Shown here: positions 1 through 13,900 of the stretch, piece by piece | Layout of the letters: each line of letters starts with the position of its first letter | Position numbering within the stretch: the stretch's first letter is position 1 | Source: Ulva prolifera | Lineage: Eukaryota; Chlorophyta; Ulvophyceae; Ulvales; Ulvaceae | Reading direction: 5' to 3' | Assembly (NCBI GenBank): GCA_023078555.1 | Contig: CM041203.1 | Span: forward strand, 3,143,981 to 3,207,980 | DNA length: 64,000 nucleotides | Made by a program: the position numbers and the translations under genes | Notes under the pieces: generated by a model | What the model saw: the letters and a program-made list of their open reading frames with translations, nothing else | The model's database searches: none | Told to the model about the DNA's origin: nothing

Positions 1-2999
1 ATCAAAAGAGCAGCAAACAGCTGATGTGCACCTCTGCAACGTCCAGGAGCCCATCAGGTGGTGCCCGTTGCAAGCGGCGTGTGAGCCACTTGCAGACCAG
101 TTCGATGATGACATCGCTTGATGCGCATGGGGCTGCACTTTCAGGAGGCTGGAGATTGTATGCTCGGTCCACTACATGTGCGGCAACACTGATGTCGACC
201 ACAAATTCAACACCGGAAACCTGCACACTGCAAGTGCCCAGTGCAGGCCACACCCATGGTGCCTCTTGTTCTACGAGACTATCTAGAGACGCGTTCAGCC
301 GCTCCTGAGCAGCGGCACCACTATCTTGAACATCAACGATGCTCTGTGTGATAAGTGCGCTTGTGCGTTGGTGATGGCCGATAGGCAAGACACCCCTCTG
401 AAGCCTCATCTGCATGCAAGTAGACGCATGTGAACTCTGGGTCGCACTCGTAGAGGAGTTGAGTGCCTCTTTCACAAAGCAGCAACCTCCAGAGAACAGC
501 AAACACTGGCTACTGACTAGCATGCAAATCATCTGTGGAAAAACAGCATACTGCATAAGAGTTTGTGACGGGCTGTTCTAGCCCACCCGCAGCAAGCTGA
601 TCAACACATGACCGGAGTCCCGCTGTTGCAGCGGCTTGCACAACCATGCATGCTTGATTCATCCAGTGTTGAAGCTCTACTTGGTCCATCATCTTTCGCG
701 GGCCTTTGCCGGTCACATGTTGGGTCATGAACGCTTCGATATTTGCCTGTCTGAACAAGTTTGCCACCTCCCCACCAACGCTGACTGTCAAATCCTGGAG
801 GCATGGAACTCCTGATAAGTATTCAAGCTGACACAAGCTGGGACACGGCACACGTTGTGACAAGTGTGTCAAGTGAGCATCACATCGGTGAAGCAATGTC
901 ATCTCAGCGAACCTGAAGCATGACGGCATCTACTTATACATGAACTTGCATTGGGGCCAAATGGGCCATGATGCCGGTGAATGTAAGAACAGACATACAT
1001 CTTGACATGTGTGTGACAATAAGGCACCTGCGCTTCGTCCGATGTGGCTGCGCCTCGTGTCACAGGCCCTAGCTCCCCCACAAGCACATTTCCCACTTCA
1101 GCTGCCATTTCCACCGTGGCAGGAAGCGTCACTTGCCCGTCTGTGACCATACCTGGCCTTGCCTTGGAAGCAGCCACTCGGCCATCTGCACGTATAACAA
1201 ACATGTGGCGCTGCTTCTGCAGTGCAGCACGCTCCTCTGCAGCAGCCAGTGCGGCAGCCTCTGCAGCTGCTACTTCACGGAGTCTCCTCTCCTCGTTTTC
1301 TGCAGCTGCCTTCCGAGCGGCCTCCTGCAGACTGAAATCTTCTGATGCACCTTCCATACAAGTCGCGTAAGTGGAATCTGAGTTGCAGCCACATTGTTTT
1401 CGCACCATATGCAGCTGGAAACCCAGAGTGCTACCAAATCGACTGCAAGATTGTGCGCATAAAATAATCTCCCCATCTCAGCCACAAACAGTGCAGACCC
1501 AGACCAAGGCTAAAGATCACCAGAGGTGAACTGACGTGCCAATACCAACAGATCTCACAGGCCGAGAGGCACGTATATCTGCTCTGCGTTTTACCTCTTG
1601 AGATTTGCGAAGGGCTTGCTCTGCTTGGCGGCGATCTTCTGCACGCTGCCTAATTATCTCCTGCTCCACCGCTGTGCGTTTGGCTAAATCCTCTGCTTGC
1701 CGTGCCTCCGCTGCTTCGTACTCTTGCCGTGCTTTGTCACGACGCCGTTTCTGGCGGGCTGCCTCACGTGCAGCCACCTCTGCATACTCCTGCTGCTGTC
1801 TGGCCTGCTCCTTTGCTGCCTTGGCAGCCTGCATGATTATGAACGTGGATTTCAGTTGAAGGCAGGCTGTAGTGACATGCTCCAGACCTTGCACTTGTCA
1901 ATTGCGACTTGCAACGCAATGCAAGCGTGGAGTCTCTCTGTGGACAGCATACATAGGAGCATCTTGAAGAGCATGTGCTTGTCTGTAAACATTAAGCGAC
2001 AGGCAGACGGCAGATGCAGAAGCCATTGTAAAGTGAACAAAGCAGAACACACTTTTGCGCGTGCGGCCTGTATTCGCTGTTCTGTGGTCTGGTCATCAGT
2101 CTCACTGACGGCATGCTGTGCAAGGAAATCTTGGTGCTGACGCTGCCGCAGTAACGCCATTGCTTTCACACCGCTGCCATGCGCAATTGTCTCCGCCTGC
2201 TGACCCAGGTGTATGGCATAAAGCAGAATTCCGGTCAGCAGGCATGAACTGCCAAACGTCAGTGATGGTGCATCTGCGACATTATATGGACCTGCTGCGG
2301 CAAGAGATGGAATGTGCATGCTGGTACTGTTCCCCTGTACAGCTGAAGTAGTACCATAGCGTTGTAATTCTGGGCCATACTGCCACTGCACATCTGAACT
2401 GATTGCTAGCGTATCCTGCTCTGCACCACCGTCATTTTGACGAGACGATGTGCCTTGCTGATTGCCAAGCAGATCTGCTGCAGTAGTCCTCGCTGGCATC
2501 GCTGGAGGCCTTGCAGGCGGCAGGGGCTTCTCAGCTGCATCACGGAGGGGAGCCATTGGGGTGGCCCCCAAAGCCTGCTCTTCTATACTATTGATGATTA
2601 TATCTGCTGCCATATCGGAATTGAAAATCTGATCATGGGCCAGATGCCCGAAGACTTGATCGTCCTCCTTCAGCATGATGTGAACGTAGGTGACACATTT
2701 GACAGCCACGAGGCACAAGTGATGGAAAGCGCCAATCATATGTGGAACCTTGCAGCTTCAATTGACACAGGAATCAAAAGATAGGCTGGAAGTACCTGGA
2801 GATGATTCTCCGACTCTTCGACAATGACGCCTGCCGGCTGGACAGGCTGGCTGTGTGGCCTAGCTGAGACCGATACTGAAAGTGAACGGTACGTAAGGCG
2901 AGTTGGACTGAGTTTGATTGGCCACATACTGTCAAGTGCATCAAGCGGGAAGGTTCGCGAGAAGCCGCGCAGGCCAGGAGAGCGACTCGTGTATCGCAT
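1..2999 (-). CDS. Unrecognised coiled-coil protein, multi-exon, 3' end outside or at window edge
   Basis: Several minus-strand open segments read as exons of one gene. From the 5' side: about 2999-2787 (Ser/Pro/Val-rich, ending at a GT donor after the residues ENHLQ), 2739-2060 (Ala/Pro-rich, then Gln/Arg-rich, ending at AAAA|GTGTGT), 1850-1535 (a strongly charged Ala/Arg/Glu/Gln coiled coil with blocks such as RQKRRRDKARQEYEAAEARQ), 1345-1010 (more Ala/Glu coiled coil followed by a compact segment with FVIRADGRVAASKARPG), 880-570, and 500-1. The last segment contains VSGVEFVVDISVAAHVVDRAYNL and runs off the window. I do not recognise the family. The long single-helix composition and the neighbouring rotatin gene would suit a ciliary or cytoskeletal protein, but that is inference only. 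Exon borders are approximate and the start codon was not identified. Confidence 0.45.
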
Positions 3000-4980
3000 T
3001 GCCTAGCTGTTGCTAGCGGGCAGATCGCAGAAACTATAGCGGGGCTCAACAGACAACAATGGCACCCTGTATGTGGGGCCTACCTCGAGGGGTACAGGCA
3101 TAAGCCTCACCGTGGCAGGAAGTGATAGACAGGCTGGCGTTGTGACTTCATGATTGGGTGCAATGGCCGTTCAATGGCTCTGTAGCAGTCCATCAACACG
3201 TCCAGTGCATACAAGGGAGGCGTCGGTACGTTGTCTTTATTACCAGCCGGTGAACTGTCAATGGCAACCTTGTATGCATGTCTCATGTGCACAGGAACAG
3301 TGGGCATACAAATGAAAATGAAGAGCCATGGCTCACGATCTTCAGCCAGCAGGAGGCAGCAAGTCATAAAAACGACTGACCTCAGCGCTGCAAATGCGAG
3401 CGATGACCAGCCAGCGGTAGGAAAGCCCGTGCTGTGGTGTGCAATCAAGATCCGTTAGGAATGGGTCTAATGCATGCTACCTGGAGAGGTGCAAGGGACC
3501 AACTGGTCAACCATCCATAATAATACAATCCTCATTGCTTTTCTGAGGCACAGTTCAGGCCACACCAAATCTGCTGCTGTGACACACAGTTGACAAGCAC
3601 ATGTGCACCTGTAGAGTCTGCTAAGGTGACACTGTCAAGATGTGAATGCTTGAGGCAAAGATGATGTGGATATGCCTTCATCATGACACATGCAATGCAG
3701 TGCATGTGGTACTGAGTAGACAGCAGAAGCGCCGCACGCAAGCGGTGTGTTCTCGGGGACACAACATACGTCATATGCACAGCATCCACTGATTTCGATT
3801 GTGATTTCAAACCATGCGTCACAAACCGTCATGTGCATACAATGCCAAACAAGAAAATGTGATTGAGAGTCAGGAACAAAAATTTGTAGCGGGGACGCCA
3901 TCTCCACTGGCTGCCACGGTGTGACATGCTGTCAATCTGCTGGAATGCAGTGCTACCGACAGCAGCAGCACAGAAAGACGCAAGAGGGTGCCCTGGAATT
4001 GGTCGCGCCATGGCCAGGAGCCACGTTTCAAATGCGCCACTCCCTGCGTGCGAGACGGTGCCAACGGTGATGCAAACGGAGAGATGTTCTGCTCCTGTAG
4101 CACTGTCACACCATAGGTCGGCCTTATCGGCGTCCCTCGAAAGTTCGAGATAAGCGGAAATTTTAGAAGCACCTATATAAGGAAGAAGACCCTGATGTGG
4201 TGATGCGCTGAGGCATATGGACAAACATTCTACTGATGCATTCGTCATTGAAATGCTGCGTTATTGAATCAGTCTCTTCTCCGACTCTCTGCCACGCAAA
4301 ATGGTGGGACCACTGCGTCGGCAATACGATACACCGCGGTGTGCACCGGTACGGGTACTGGCATAACCTGTATTCGGTCGCCCAGAGCGCCATTACACGT
4401 CAGTACCACTCACGATCAGGGCTTCTGGTCACCTGGCTTGAAGCACCGGTGAGGGGCGGTAGTTCGACTGTCTTAGAACGCACCTAAACCATGTTTTTGA
4501 ACATGTCCGAATGCCGATCACGCGCCCGCACCGTCACCGATCGGCACTTGTATCGTCAAGCAAGGAATTCACACAAGTCTACAAGGCCACGTGCTTGATG
4601 TTGACATCTGTCCCGAAGTCTCTGTTTTTGAGGCTACGTAGGCAATCTGTCGGGACGTTTGACAGCACTGGTTGGGCAGCAGACGTCCGTCGGATCTTCA
4701 GTTTGGCATCTGAAGCCGAAAACTGATGCATGAGCATGGTAAGCATTGAAAGTAGGAAGCTTGTGAGGACAGGGGGTGCCACGAGCTACGTGCCTGCTGC
4801 GATCATGTGAGCCTGGGCTGTTGCAACAGTCCTGGGTAGACCAGAATCAGCGATCACGATGGCGATCACAGCAGAGACAAGACCAAGTATCATTTGTTCT
4901 CTTGTGCAGAGGCTAGGTATGTTTTCCACTTATCTGCTGACAGCATCTGCACTGTGTTGAAAACCAACCTTCCACTGCTG
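3000..4980. other. Gene-poor interval between two divergent genes
   Basis: No convincing long coding segment is visible. A 113-codon minus-strand frame at 3107-3448, with a segment reading YALDVLMDCYRAIERPLHP, could be an upstream exon of the minus-strand gene. A TATA-like stretch (cctatataagg, about 4171-4181) might serve either gene. The interval probably holds the divergent promoters and the first short exon of the rotatin homologue, but none can be fixed from sequence alone. Confidence 0.35.
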
Positions 4981-4982
4981 TG

Positions 4983-7900
4983 CCAGCGCAGATGCAAACA
5001 AATTGTCTGAGACCAAGCGGCGCGCGCTCGAGAGCTTGATGTTCAAGCTGTCTCATTCAATCATCTCACCTGCCGACTTCAAGGTGTGCGTTACAAGGGA
5101 TATCCTGCAACTGTGTAGGTGTGGCACTGCATCAAATTTTGTCAGTGCGCTGCTTATGCAGGATGATGCAAGCCTTATAGGAATCGTTGGTAAGTTTATT
5201 CTTACGCCGTGATGCTCGCAGGTCCATAGCTCAACTGCTTTGAATGTCGCCATACTGTATGTTGTCTTTCACACAAAATGTGAGATCTGTGGAATGATGT
5301 GTAGCTGCTGTCACACGGGAGGAAGAGTGTGACATCAGAGCAATGGCCTTAGAAATTCTTGATATCACAACCGACAATCAGCTGGTCGCAGCAACTGTAT
5401 CAGCTTTGCTGAGCAAATCCCAGCTTGAAGACCTCATCAGCTGCAGTCCTGTCCTGCTGCAGCACGCATTCAAGAAACTGCACGGAAAGCTCTTTCAAAA
5501 GGTGCGACCCCTAACAGATGCTTCTGCAAATTGCGCACAAGCTGTAAGCAGAACATCGTGGTGCCACGTGTCATCGTGCGAATATTCTGTTGCTGTTCTA
5601 TCCAAATCGTTTAGCTTGCTTCAGCGACATCGGGACTTGAGCTGGTGCAATCATGGTACCAACCGATCGGTATGCATAATAACCTAACGCATTATGCCTG
5701 ACGCATCATCTGAGTTTTAAAAATACTCATATCCATACTGGTCAGTGCAGCATGTGATGCTGTTGATGTGGAGGCGCTTGGTTTGTAGCATGGGTTATTA
5801 TATGCATTCATGCTGAGTACATACATGATCATGTGTATACGCATCAGTTGTGGTAAGTCCTAGCCGTTTCTCATGCAGGGCTTGCATGGCTCCAGACTCT
5901 CTGACCAGGCTGCCTCAGTGACACCTGTGCTGCCCGGAACAGCAGTGGGGCCTGCATCTGAGACTGAGACTGAGGCCAGCCGTGCCCACAGCGTCATGCC
6001 GCCGCTGATCACAGCAGAGCAGAATACGTGCCTGACTGTGGTACCTGATCCCCCATGTATGCCGGCACCTGACACCAGTCCACTATTCCACAACACATAT
6101 GAACTTCAGTATGCGGATGGATCAATTACTGGAGATGCATCCGTACATGCCTCCCTTTCCATCCCAGCGATATCTCCATCCATGCTCTTCAGTGTTCCTC
6201 CACCGACGATGGTATGCCATCATTGGGTTCTGATGCACACATAGCTTGACATCAGCGGACGTCCATCAGTGGGGTCCTTGCGAGCGCTTTCGTGTGCTGA
6301 CTGGTCAAGTGACATTGGCTGGTGCGAGTTATCGACGTAAGATTCTCAGGATGCAGGCAGATGTGCGCTGTCATGATGATCCGAGCGCGCCAAACACAGA
6401 TGTTGATCCTGATCCAATTCAAGGCACCGCCATGACAAGCACTGCAGGCATTGTGGGTAGCCTTGACTGCACTGAGGTCCACAGGCATGATGGGCAGCCG
6501 CCATGGAGGATAGCAGACAACTGCACTCTGGGAGTCGCACCACATGCTGCCGTAATGCAATCGAGTGACCTCAGGTTGAAGTTGAAGTCAAAGGCGGCGT
6601 CCGTCATCCTGGGGGGCCGCGATACAGCTCCAAGGCAAACCACATATATGCCTACCCAGCCGTCGAGAAGCCTAGCTTACAGTCACCATCAAGCAATGGC
6701 TAGTGTCGCTCTAACGCAGGGACCCCATCGAGTATTTTGCACGGGGAATGGACAGGAGTGTGACCAGAATACTCAGGGGGGGGCACCACAGACTGCCAAG
6801 CCACAGTTGACCGGAGCAGTGTGCGCCCTGGCACCGGGTGCGATCGATTCAAGCAAGCATCTTGTGACGCCTGCCCTGTGGGATAACTCCAGGCGAGGAC
6901 TTGAGCCGGATGGGAGTCAAGGCGTGCAGACAAGTCCACTTGACAGTGTGCTAGCTCAGCAGTCAAGGAGACCAGTGCGATTCGCAGAGGAAGTCTCTCT
7001 AGAAGCTATGTGCGCTGTGGATATGCGATTGGGCTCTACAGTTCAGCCACAGACACCCCTGTTGACCACTGCCGATGGGGAGGTTTCGATAGCAGTCAAG
7101 GTGGCAGAGCCGGTGGCCGCCGAATCCGTCGACAGCCACACGAAGCTCGGTCACTTAGGCGTCTGTCGATCACCAGGTTTGACCCAAGCTGTATGAGCCA
7201 AGGAATATGATGGTGTCAGGCCTGGTGTACATCTGGTCATGCGGCAATGTTTGTGCAGGAGAGCAGACTTTGACTTTGAAGGAGACAGCATGTGTGCTTC
7301 CCGGCATGCAGCTCTGCCAGTCAGATGACCAGCACCTCTTTGAGCTGACAGTGCGGCTGCATCACACAGAGAGTGAACACGATGCTCTTGCGGTTCTACA
7401 GCAGCTGGCCATGTGTACTGCTGAAGATTTCCCGGTGGAGTCTCTGTTGCAGCGCGGCGACATGCTCGATGGTGTGTTAGAGGTCATGTGCAGTCCGTTC
7501 ACACCAACGCTGTGCTGCATTTGGGCCGTTCGCTTCGTCCACACATTGGTGTTGAAGACGAAGCAAGCCTTGCTCCAGTCACACAACACCGAGCTGACGC
7601 CCTTGTACAACGGTGCGAGTCATGAACACTGCAGCCAATGAGTTAGCTGCTGCCACTGATCACTGCACTTTCACGAGCAGCTAGCTTGATGAAAACACAA
7701 ACAGTCCAATGTTGAGCTGCTGGTTGAGTTTCTGAGTCTACTGTTTGCCCAACATGCAGCTTTTGAGGGCCCTGAAAGCGCTGTGGGGCAGCTCAATGCA
7801 GAGGAAGAGGCACTCCTCCACAGCTACCCGCAGCCTTGTGGTCCAGGAGCGCTTCCAGATTGGCTACCGCATTCGGAAGAGACCATTGATATCATCAGCT

Positions 7901-10900
7901 GCAGCCACGTGATATTCTCGCATGCTGTGATCATGCTGCAACGCAGCAACGAGGTTACACCATTGGTGTTCTCTCTTCTCGAGGAGCTCTGGCCACTTCT
8001 GTTCCTTGGAAGAGGGATGAGCGGGATGCAGTCTTCATGCGATCAAATTAGTGAATACCTCACTCCACTCTCGGAAGCTCTGGAAGCTCAGATTTTTGAG
8101 GACAGCAAATGTGACTCGGATCCATCGTGTAGAGCTTCTGAATCTTACAATGCCATAGTTCCAGTGCTTGGGTGCTCGGCAGTCCATATCCTGTCTTTAA
8201 TCATGCGGTATGCCTCTGAAAGCTCGGCATCATCGCAGCCACCCTTGTATGCGTACTGTGGTTTTGTTCCATGGCAAGGCCCATGGCAGGCATTGGGGAG
8301 GACAATGTGAATGAGGTGGATACACAATGGTGCGTGCATCGAATCAGGGTGTCAGTTTGGATTGCTTGCAAGATTCGATGTCCAGGTCTCTCAGACTCAG
8401 TCGCATCTGCTTCATCCTCTGATGGTCCAGATGATTGACCAGTAGAAACTGAATAGTCTTGTGATGACCCAAGTCACTGAATTCATGCTGACACCATCCG
8501 GACCGCTGCAGGCTCATTGCATGTGTCCCGGTGGAGAATGCACGGAAAGTGGTTCCACTTGAGCTGGGAGAGCGACTTGGGCAGCTGTGGTGTAATCCAT
8601 GCATGGACATACTGATCCCAGGTTGGCGAAGCTGCTTGCGGCCCTACCTTGGCCAGCTGGCGCCGGCATCCGAACGAGCTGCCTCCTTAGCCAGCCTGGC
8701 CACTGACTCCATCGATCAAGCAGATGCCCTTCTGCACGCAGCAGCATGTGGACGAAGTGGTGAAGTCCCACCGCCACAGTGGCTCCAGAGCGTGCCTCAA
8801 GCGCTTCTTGCAATTGCGTTTGGGTCACACAAAGACATGCTGCAAGCCGTGGTGGAAGCCATTGCATTGACACATCGGGCAAGCAGGGAGCACCAGCTGA
8901 AGTGCTGCAGCGAATGGGTGCCACCCACTGTGACCGCCCTTGTTGCCGCCTTGCATCATCCGATCAGCGGCATCTCTGTGGCTGCATGGAGTACTGTGTG
9001 TCAGCACCTGCAAGGCGCAGACCGTGGCCTTCAGAGTGCACTTCTTGAGCTAATGACACACCCCAAGGCCTTGACGGCAACATTCCGCCTCATTGTGGAG
9101 GATGACATAGGTCACATCAAACCAGCTGCTGCTTTTGTGATCTCGAAAATTCTGACAGATGGGACAGCAAATACAAAACAAGGTACACCTATGACCTATA
9201 TATCACTGACATTTGCCGTCAATGCTCATTGAAGTATGTGTAAACAAGCCCCGATACTCATATGTTGACTTGCAGCCATTCTTCCATGGGTGCCATGGCT
9301 GGACTGTTATGCCACAGACCCGGTTCTCTGCCAAGCCTGTGCTCAGGCGGACGCTCTTCTGTTGCCTCTGGCTACAAACTCAGCGGTTGGTGAGGCTGGC
9401 GCGATGTGGGCATGGCCTCAGCTGTGCATCCTTCTGCAGCGGCTCTACTCAAAAACATATGGCACACGCAGGGCAGCTGCTGTTCAGCTACTGTCGCTTG
9501 TGGGGGGTCAGGGCATCTTGAATGACCAGCAGGTTGAAGGTGCGCCAGCATGCCTCGTGTCATCTGCACCTCAGCTTCATGCAAGCGCCCAGTTTGCGCA
9601 GGGACTACACCTTCCCTCCTGCGGGGAGCCAGATATCAAAGAATGCAATGAGCACATTGTGTACTTGCAATGCTGTGCGTATGTTTCTACGCGATGATAT
9701 TCATTGTGGTATCCTACCTTGATGCAGCATTTCAGAAAATCAGCGAGCGTGCCGTCTCAGGACATACTCATTGTCTGTGCTACTGTCCTTGCCGTCAGCT
9801 AGCGTATGGCTCCTGATGCTCCCACATGTCTTAATTTTGCAGAGGATCCATTCCACGGCCTGCTTGATAGCAGTTCATCCACTGTGGTGATAACCGATGC
9901 GGAGAACCATGTGGAGGTCGAACAGATGCTTGTCACTGATGTTCACAACATCATGGCGTGTGCTTGTAACACAGGCCTGCCTCCCAGTGTGCGGTGCAGC
10001 GCTTTGCAGCGCCTAACCACCATTTCACAAAACAGCCGCTGCCTGGCTGCTATGGCCGTGCCTTCATTCCTGATGGACTGTTTCCAGTGCAGCGAACAGA
10101 GTGTCATCATGGCCAGCTGCCAGGATGAAGACCAAGAGTTCGTGGGCAATGTGTCTATTTGCACGACCCAGCTGACAGCCGCAGCGCTTGTCCTACTGGG
10201 TAATCTTTGCTGCCAAAGCAAGGCTGTCCTGGTATGGCTGCCCCTTGCGACAGTATGTGTCAAAATTTCTGTCTCTTGAGCTCTCTGCTGTCTGTTCCCA
10301 TGCAGATTCTGTTTTGCACTGGTGCGGTCGTGTTCTGCAGGAGTGGGCGATGAAGCACACAGACAGGATGCTGAAATCTGTGCTTCCGCTCATGTTTCAT
10401 CCGCTGACCATGGTGCGGCGGGCAGTCGCAGTGTTCCTTGCACCGCTTCTGTTCCTTCCAGCCATGTGGCTGATCCAACCTGATTTTCTGCCCCCACAAA
10501 GTCATGTCAAGCGCACAGCCTCGCTTCCACTCACAGCCACCTTTCAGGGCAATTACTATGTGCCATTCCCTGTAACAGAGGTGTCCCTCAGCAGCGCTCC
10601 GCTGGATACTGGGCCAATGCCTCTAGGAGGGAACGACAGCAGTATGATTGCGGAGCTTCTTGGTGAAGAAGGTCAAAGCAAGCTGCACATGGTGCAACTG
10701 CTTGTGTCTCTGGGAAGACTGAAGGAGCGCACTGTCAGTAACAGGAACTCTGCTGGTCAGAGCAACATGACGGGCTCAAATTGTGCCGTGCAGACACAAC
10801 AAGGACAAATCAAGCGTTGCGCAGAAATCCTCGAGGCAGCTGGTACGGCTTCGCCGAGAAACTGAGGCCAGCATCCCAATCATGCACTGAGTGTGGTCAT

Positions 10901-13900
10901 GACTGATAGGGGGTCGCATAAACTTTGTCAGCGTAGGAGTCACACCGGGTCTGTGTATTGAATGAGCAAGGATATGTACTAGTTTCTGGGAATCTTTACC
11001 TTTTGCAGACGATACATCTCTGCCTCCTGAAGCAGCGTGGACGTTTGCTGCCAGCCTGAAGCTCAACTTAGTCCAAGAACGGGCTCAAGGCTATTGGAAT
11101 GGTCTGAAGGGGCATTGTCCTGATGAAGTGACACGGAGTCTCAGCGCAGAGCTGTGCAAGATGGCTCTGTCGAAGTCCCACACGGCACTGATCGTTGAAG
11201 CTGATGGGGCAATTGCCTGCCTGCGGGCAGCTTTCACCAACCCCCCTCCACAGGCCCCTGGCATGACGACCCTGCAGATATGGCTTCACCTGTGCAGACA
11301 CCTTCTGCTCAGCTGTGCAATGAAGGGCAAGGCTGTCACAGACGTCTTGTCATTCTTGGTTCCGGCAGCAGTGAACATGCTTGCACGATGGTGTCCAGGA
11401 TCGAACAGAAGCAAAGCTCAGCCTACTGATCGCTGTTCTCATGAGGTTTCCTCCCCCTGCTTGTGTGCATGCTACATGGTCTGATGTCACAATACATGCG
11501 CCGTTGCTGTCATACCGCTGATGAGATCTGCCTGAGGTGGCTTTGCGTGTCGTTTCTGTTAGACAGACATCTACATGTAATGATGGCTTACACCTGGCAG
11601 CAACAGTGGACCTGCTGCAGGAGCTCCTTCATGAAGCAGCTCTCCCAACCCAGCATGAACACAAACAAGTCCAGCCTGCTGTCACTTCCATCCTGGAAGT
11701 GGTAGCCCTAGCCTTGCAGCAGAGCCGGCTGCGGTGTTCAATCGAGGACCGTGTCGCCTGTGCACAGCTCTTAGCTGCCGTTGACTTTGTCGGGCTCCTG
11801 CTGAACAGCATACTCGCAAACTCACACGCTCGGCCTGAATGCCGCTATGCAGCAGCCGCCTGCCTGCGGGAGGTGACCTCCCTCTGCGGCTTACTTCGGG
11901 CATCTGTGCCGGCGCTGTCGGCGGCACCAGCAGGCAGGCGTGGCGGCGCTTGCGCAAATGAGTGTTGCTCAGCACTGCATGAGCTCGACCCGTCGCTCTG
12001 CTTGCTCCTGCAGCATATTGTGCGCCAGGTTGGCATGCCGGCACAGAATTCACAGTCCACAAGCGTCGCGGGTCGACAGATGCTCCGCCTAGGCCTGCAT
12101 ATGCTCACAACAATCTGTCAGGCGCTTCCCCCCGAACGTTGGTCCTCGTGCGCTTTTCCACAGCAGCGACGCATTCCACCTGCTCTACGACAACTCCAAG
12201 ACCCTCACAGTATCTTGTGGTGGTGTGCCTGTATGTCTGTTCTCACAGCCGCGTCCACGGGCAGTGTTTTGGACCGTGATCAGGAGTGTCAATGGAATCA
12301 CGCATTCCATGCGGTAAATATAGGTTGGGCTGTATGCAGGGCATGGGCAAACGCTGTGGGCGTTTTCTGGTTGACGCGGCTGCTCCGGCATCAGGACGTG
12401 CATGTGCGGTGCTCGACAGCACACCTCCTGGCCACCCTTGTGCATCCTGCAGCAGGGCAAATGCGCAGTGTGCTTCTGCGTGCATGGCCAGAGGGTGGCA
12501 CAGTGATGATGCGCCACGGCCTCAGCCGCCGCCAGCCACCAGCCTTCGCGGCAGCAGCACTGTGCTTCACTGCCGCATCGATGGCAACGTCATCAACTGA
12601 AGTGCCAAAATCTGGACATGACGCAGCCTCAAAGGTGCGCAGTGGCGCCACCACTCCCCGCATACCTCCAGGAGTATTTGGACTGGTGCTAGGGACGGTG
12701 GAATGTGGTGAACTTCTGCGGCCCGGGATGCAATGGCTATAATTTGCCTCTTATGTCATCTCATAGCGCATGTTTCAAGATTGTGCGAGTCTGGTACCTG
12801 TGCTTGCCATGAGGAAGGGTAGATGGTTGTGTGCTTACAGGCTTTGAGCGAGTCCGTGTCAGATTTTGGCTGTGAGGCTGTCCTGGCCCGGGAATTCTTC
12901 TGGGAGGGCCTCTTGGCACGCATGCCAGCATGCGGCCAAGCACCTACACTTGCTGCTGCAACCTGCACCCTGCTGTGCGTGCGGGCCACGTGCATGCCTG
13001 TTGAATTCCCAGGGTTTCTACGCTCGCATGGCCAGTCGCTGGAAATGCTTACACAGCAGCTTGACATTCAGAAGCATCTCACGCCGTGGATGCCGCCTGA
13101 ATGGAGGAGCCTGCAGTGTGATGCGCATTGTGGTGCGTAGCAAGCTAGTATTCGGATGATGCGTGACGGAGCCATCAGTGAAGCTTGCAAATGCAGCTCC
13201 TTTGTGTCGTGGCTGTCGGCAGTCCGACATCTCTCCACGAACACTGCCTGCTATTGAATTCAGGGCTTGGGTGATGCAGCTTGTGATCATTCGATCGTCA
13301 CAGCGGGTCATGCACAGATGCGTCAATATCTGCAGGGATTCAGTGTGTTTGCAGGACCAGGTTTTGCCAATACCCTCAATCCCGGAAGTGTCAGCCTCCG
13401 GGATGTTTGCATGGACGATTCCGGCCAGGTCGGGCCTGTCCAGACCCAATCAAGCACCAGAACCGCCTCTATTGAGCACGTCGCAGATGCAGCTGCTGCA
13501 GACAGCTGCTCCGTTCAGCATTCACTCAGCTCTGCAGCCGCCATAACATCAGGTGTACGGCTGCTCTGCTGTCTGGGCTGCCCGTTCACTCTTCCTGCCA
13601 TCCAAGCTGCAGGCAACGCAGCCGCAGTTCTGCAAGTAGCAGTTTGCCAGGCTGTAGCTAATGGCGAAGCTACCGCGGTGCCTGACAGTGCTTTACCAGC
13701 AGTGCTCGCAGCAGTTGCGACTCTCTGCCCCGCCGCAGGCTGCATGTTCGAATGCCACAAGACAGACCGGTCGCAGGCGCATTCCACAGCCGCCTCATCG
13801 GCCGCTGCTCAGTGCTGCCGTTGTGCAACGGCACTGCTACAGATCAGGCAAGTGTCCGCAGGCGAACTGAAGGTGGCCCTGGCGTGCGCGAAGGCGCACG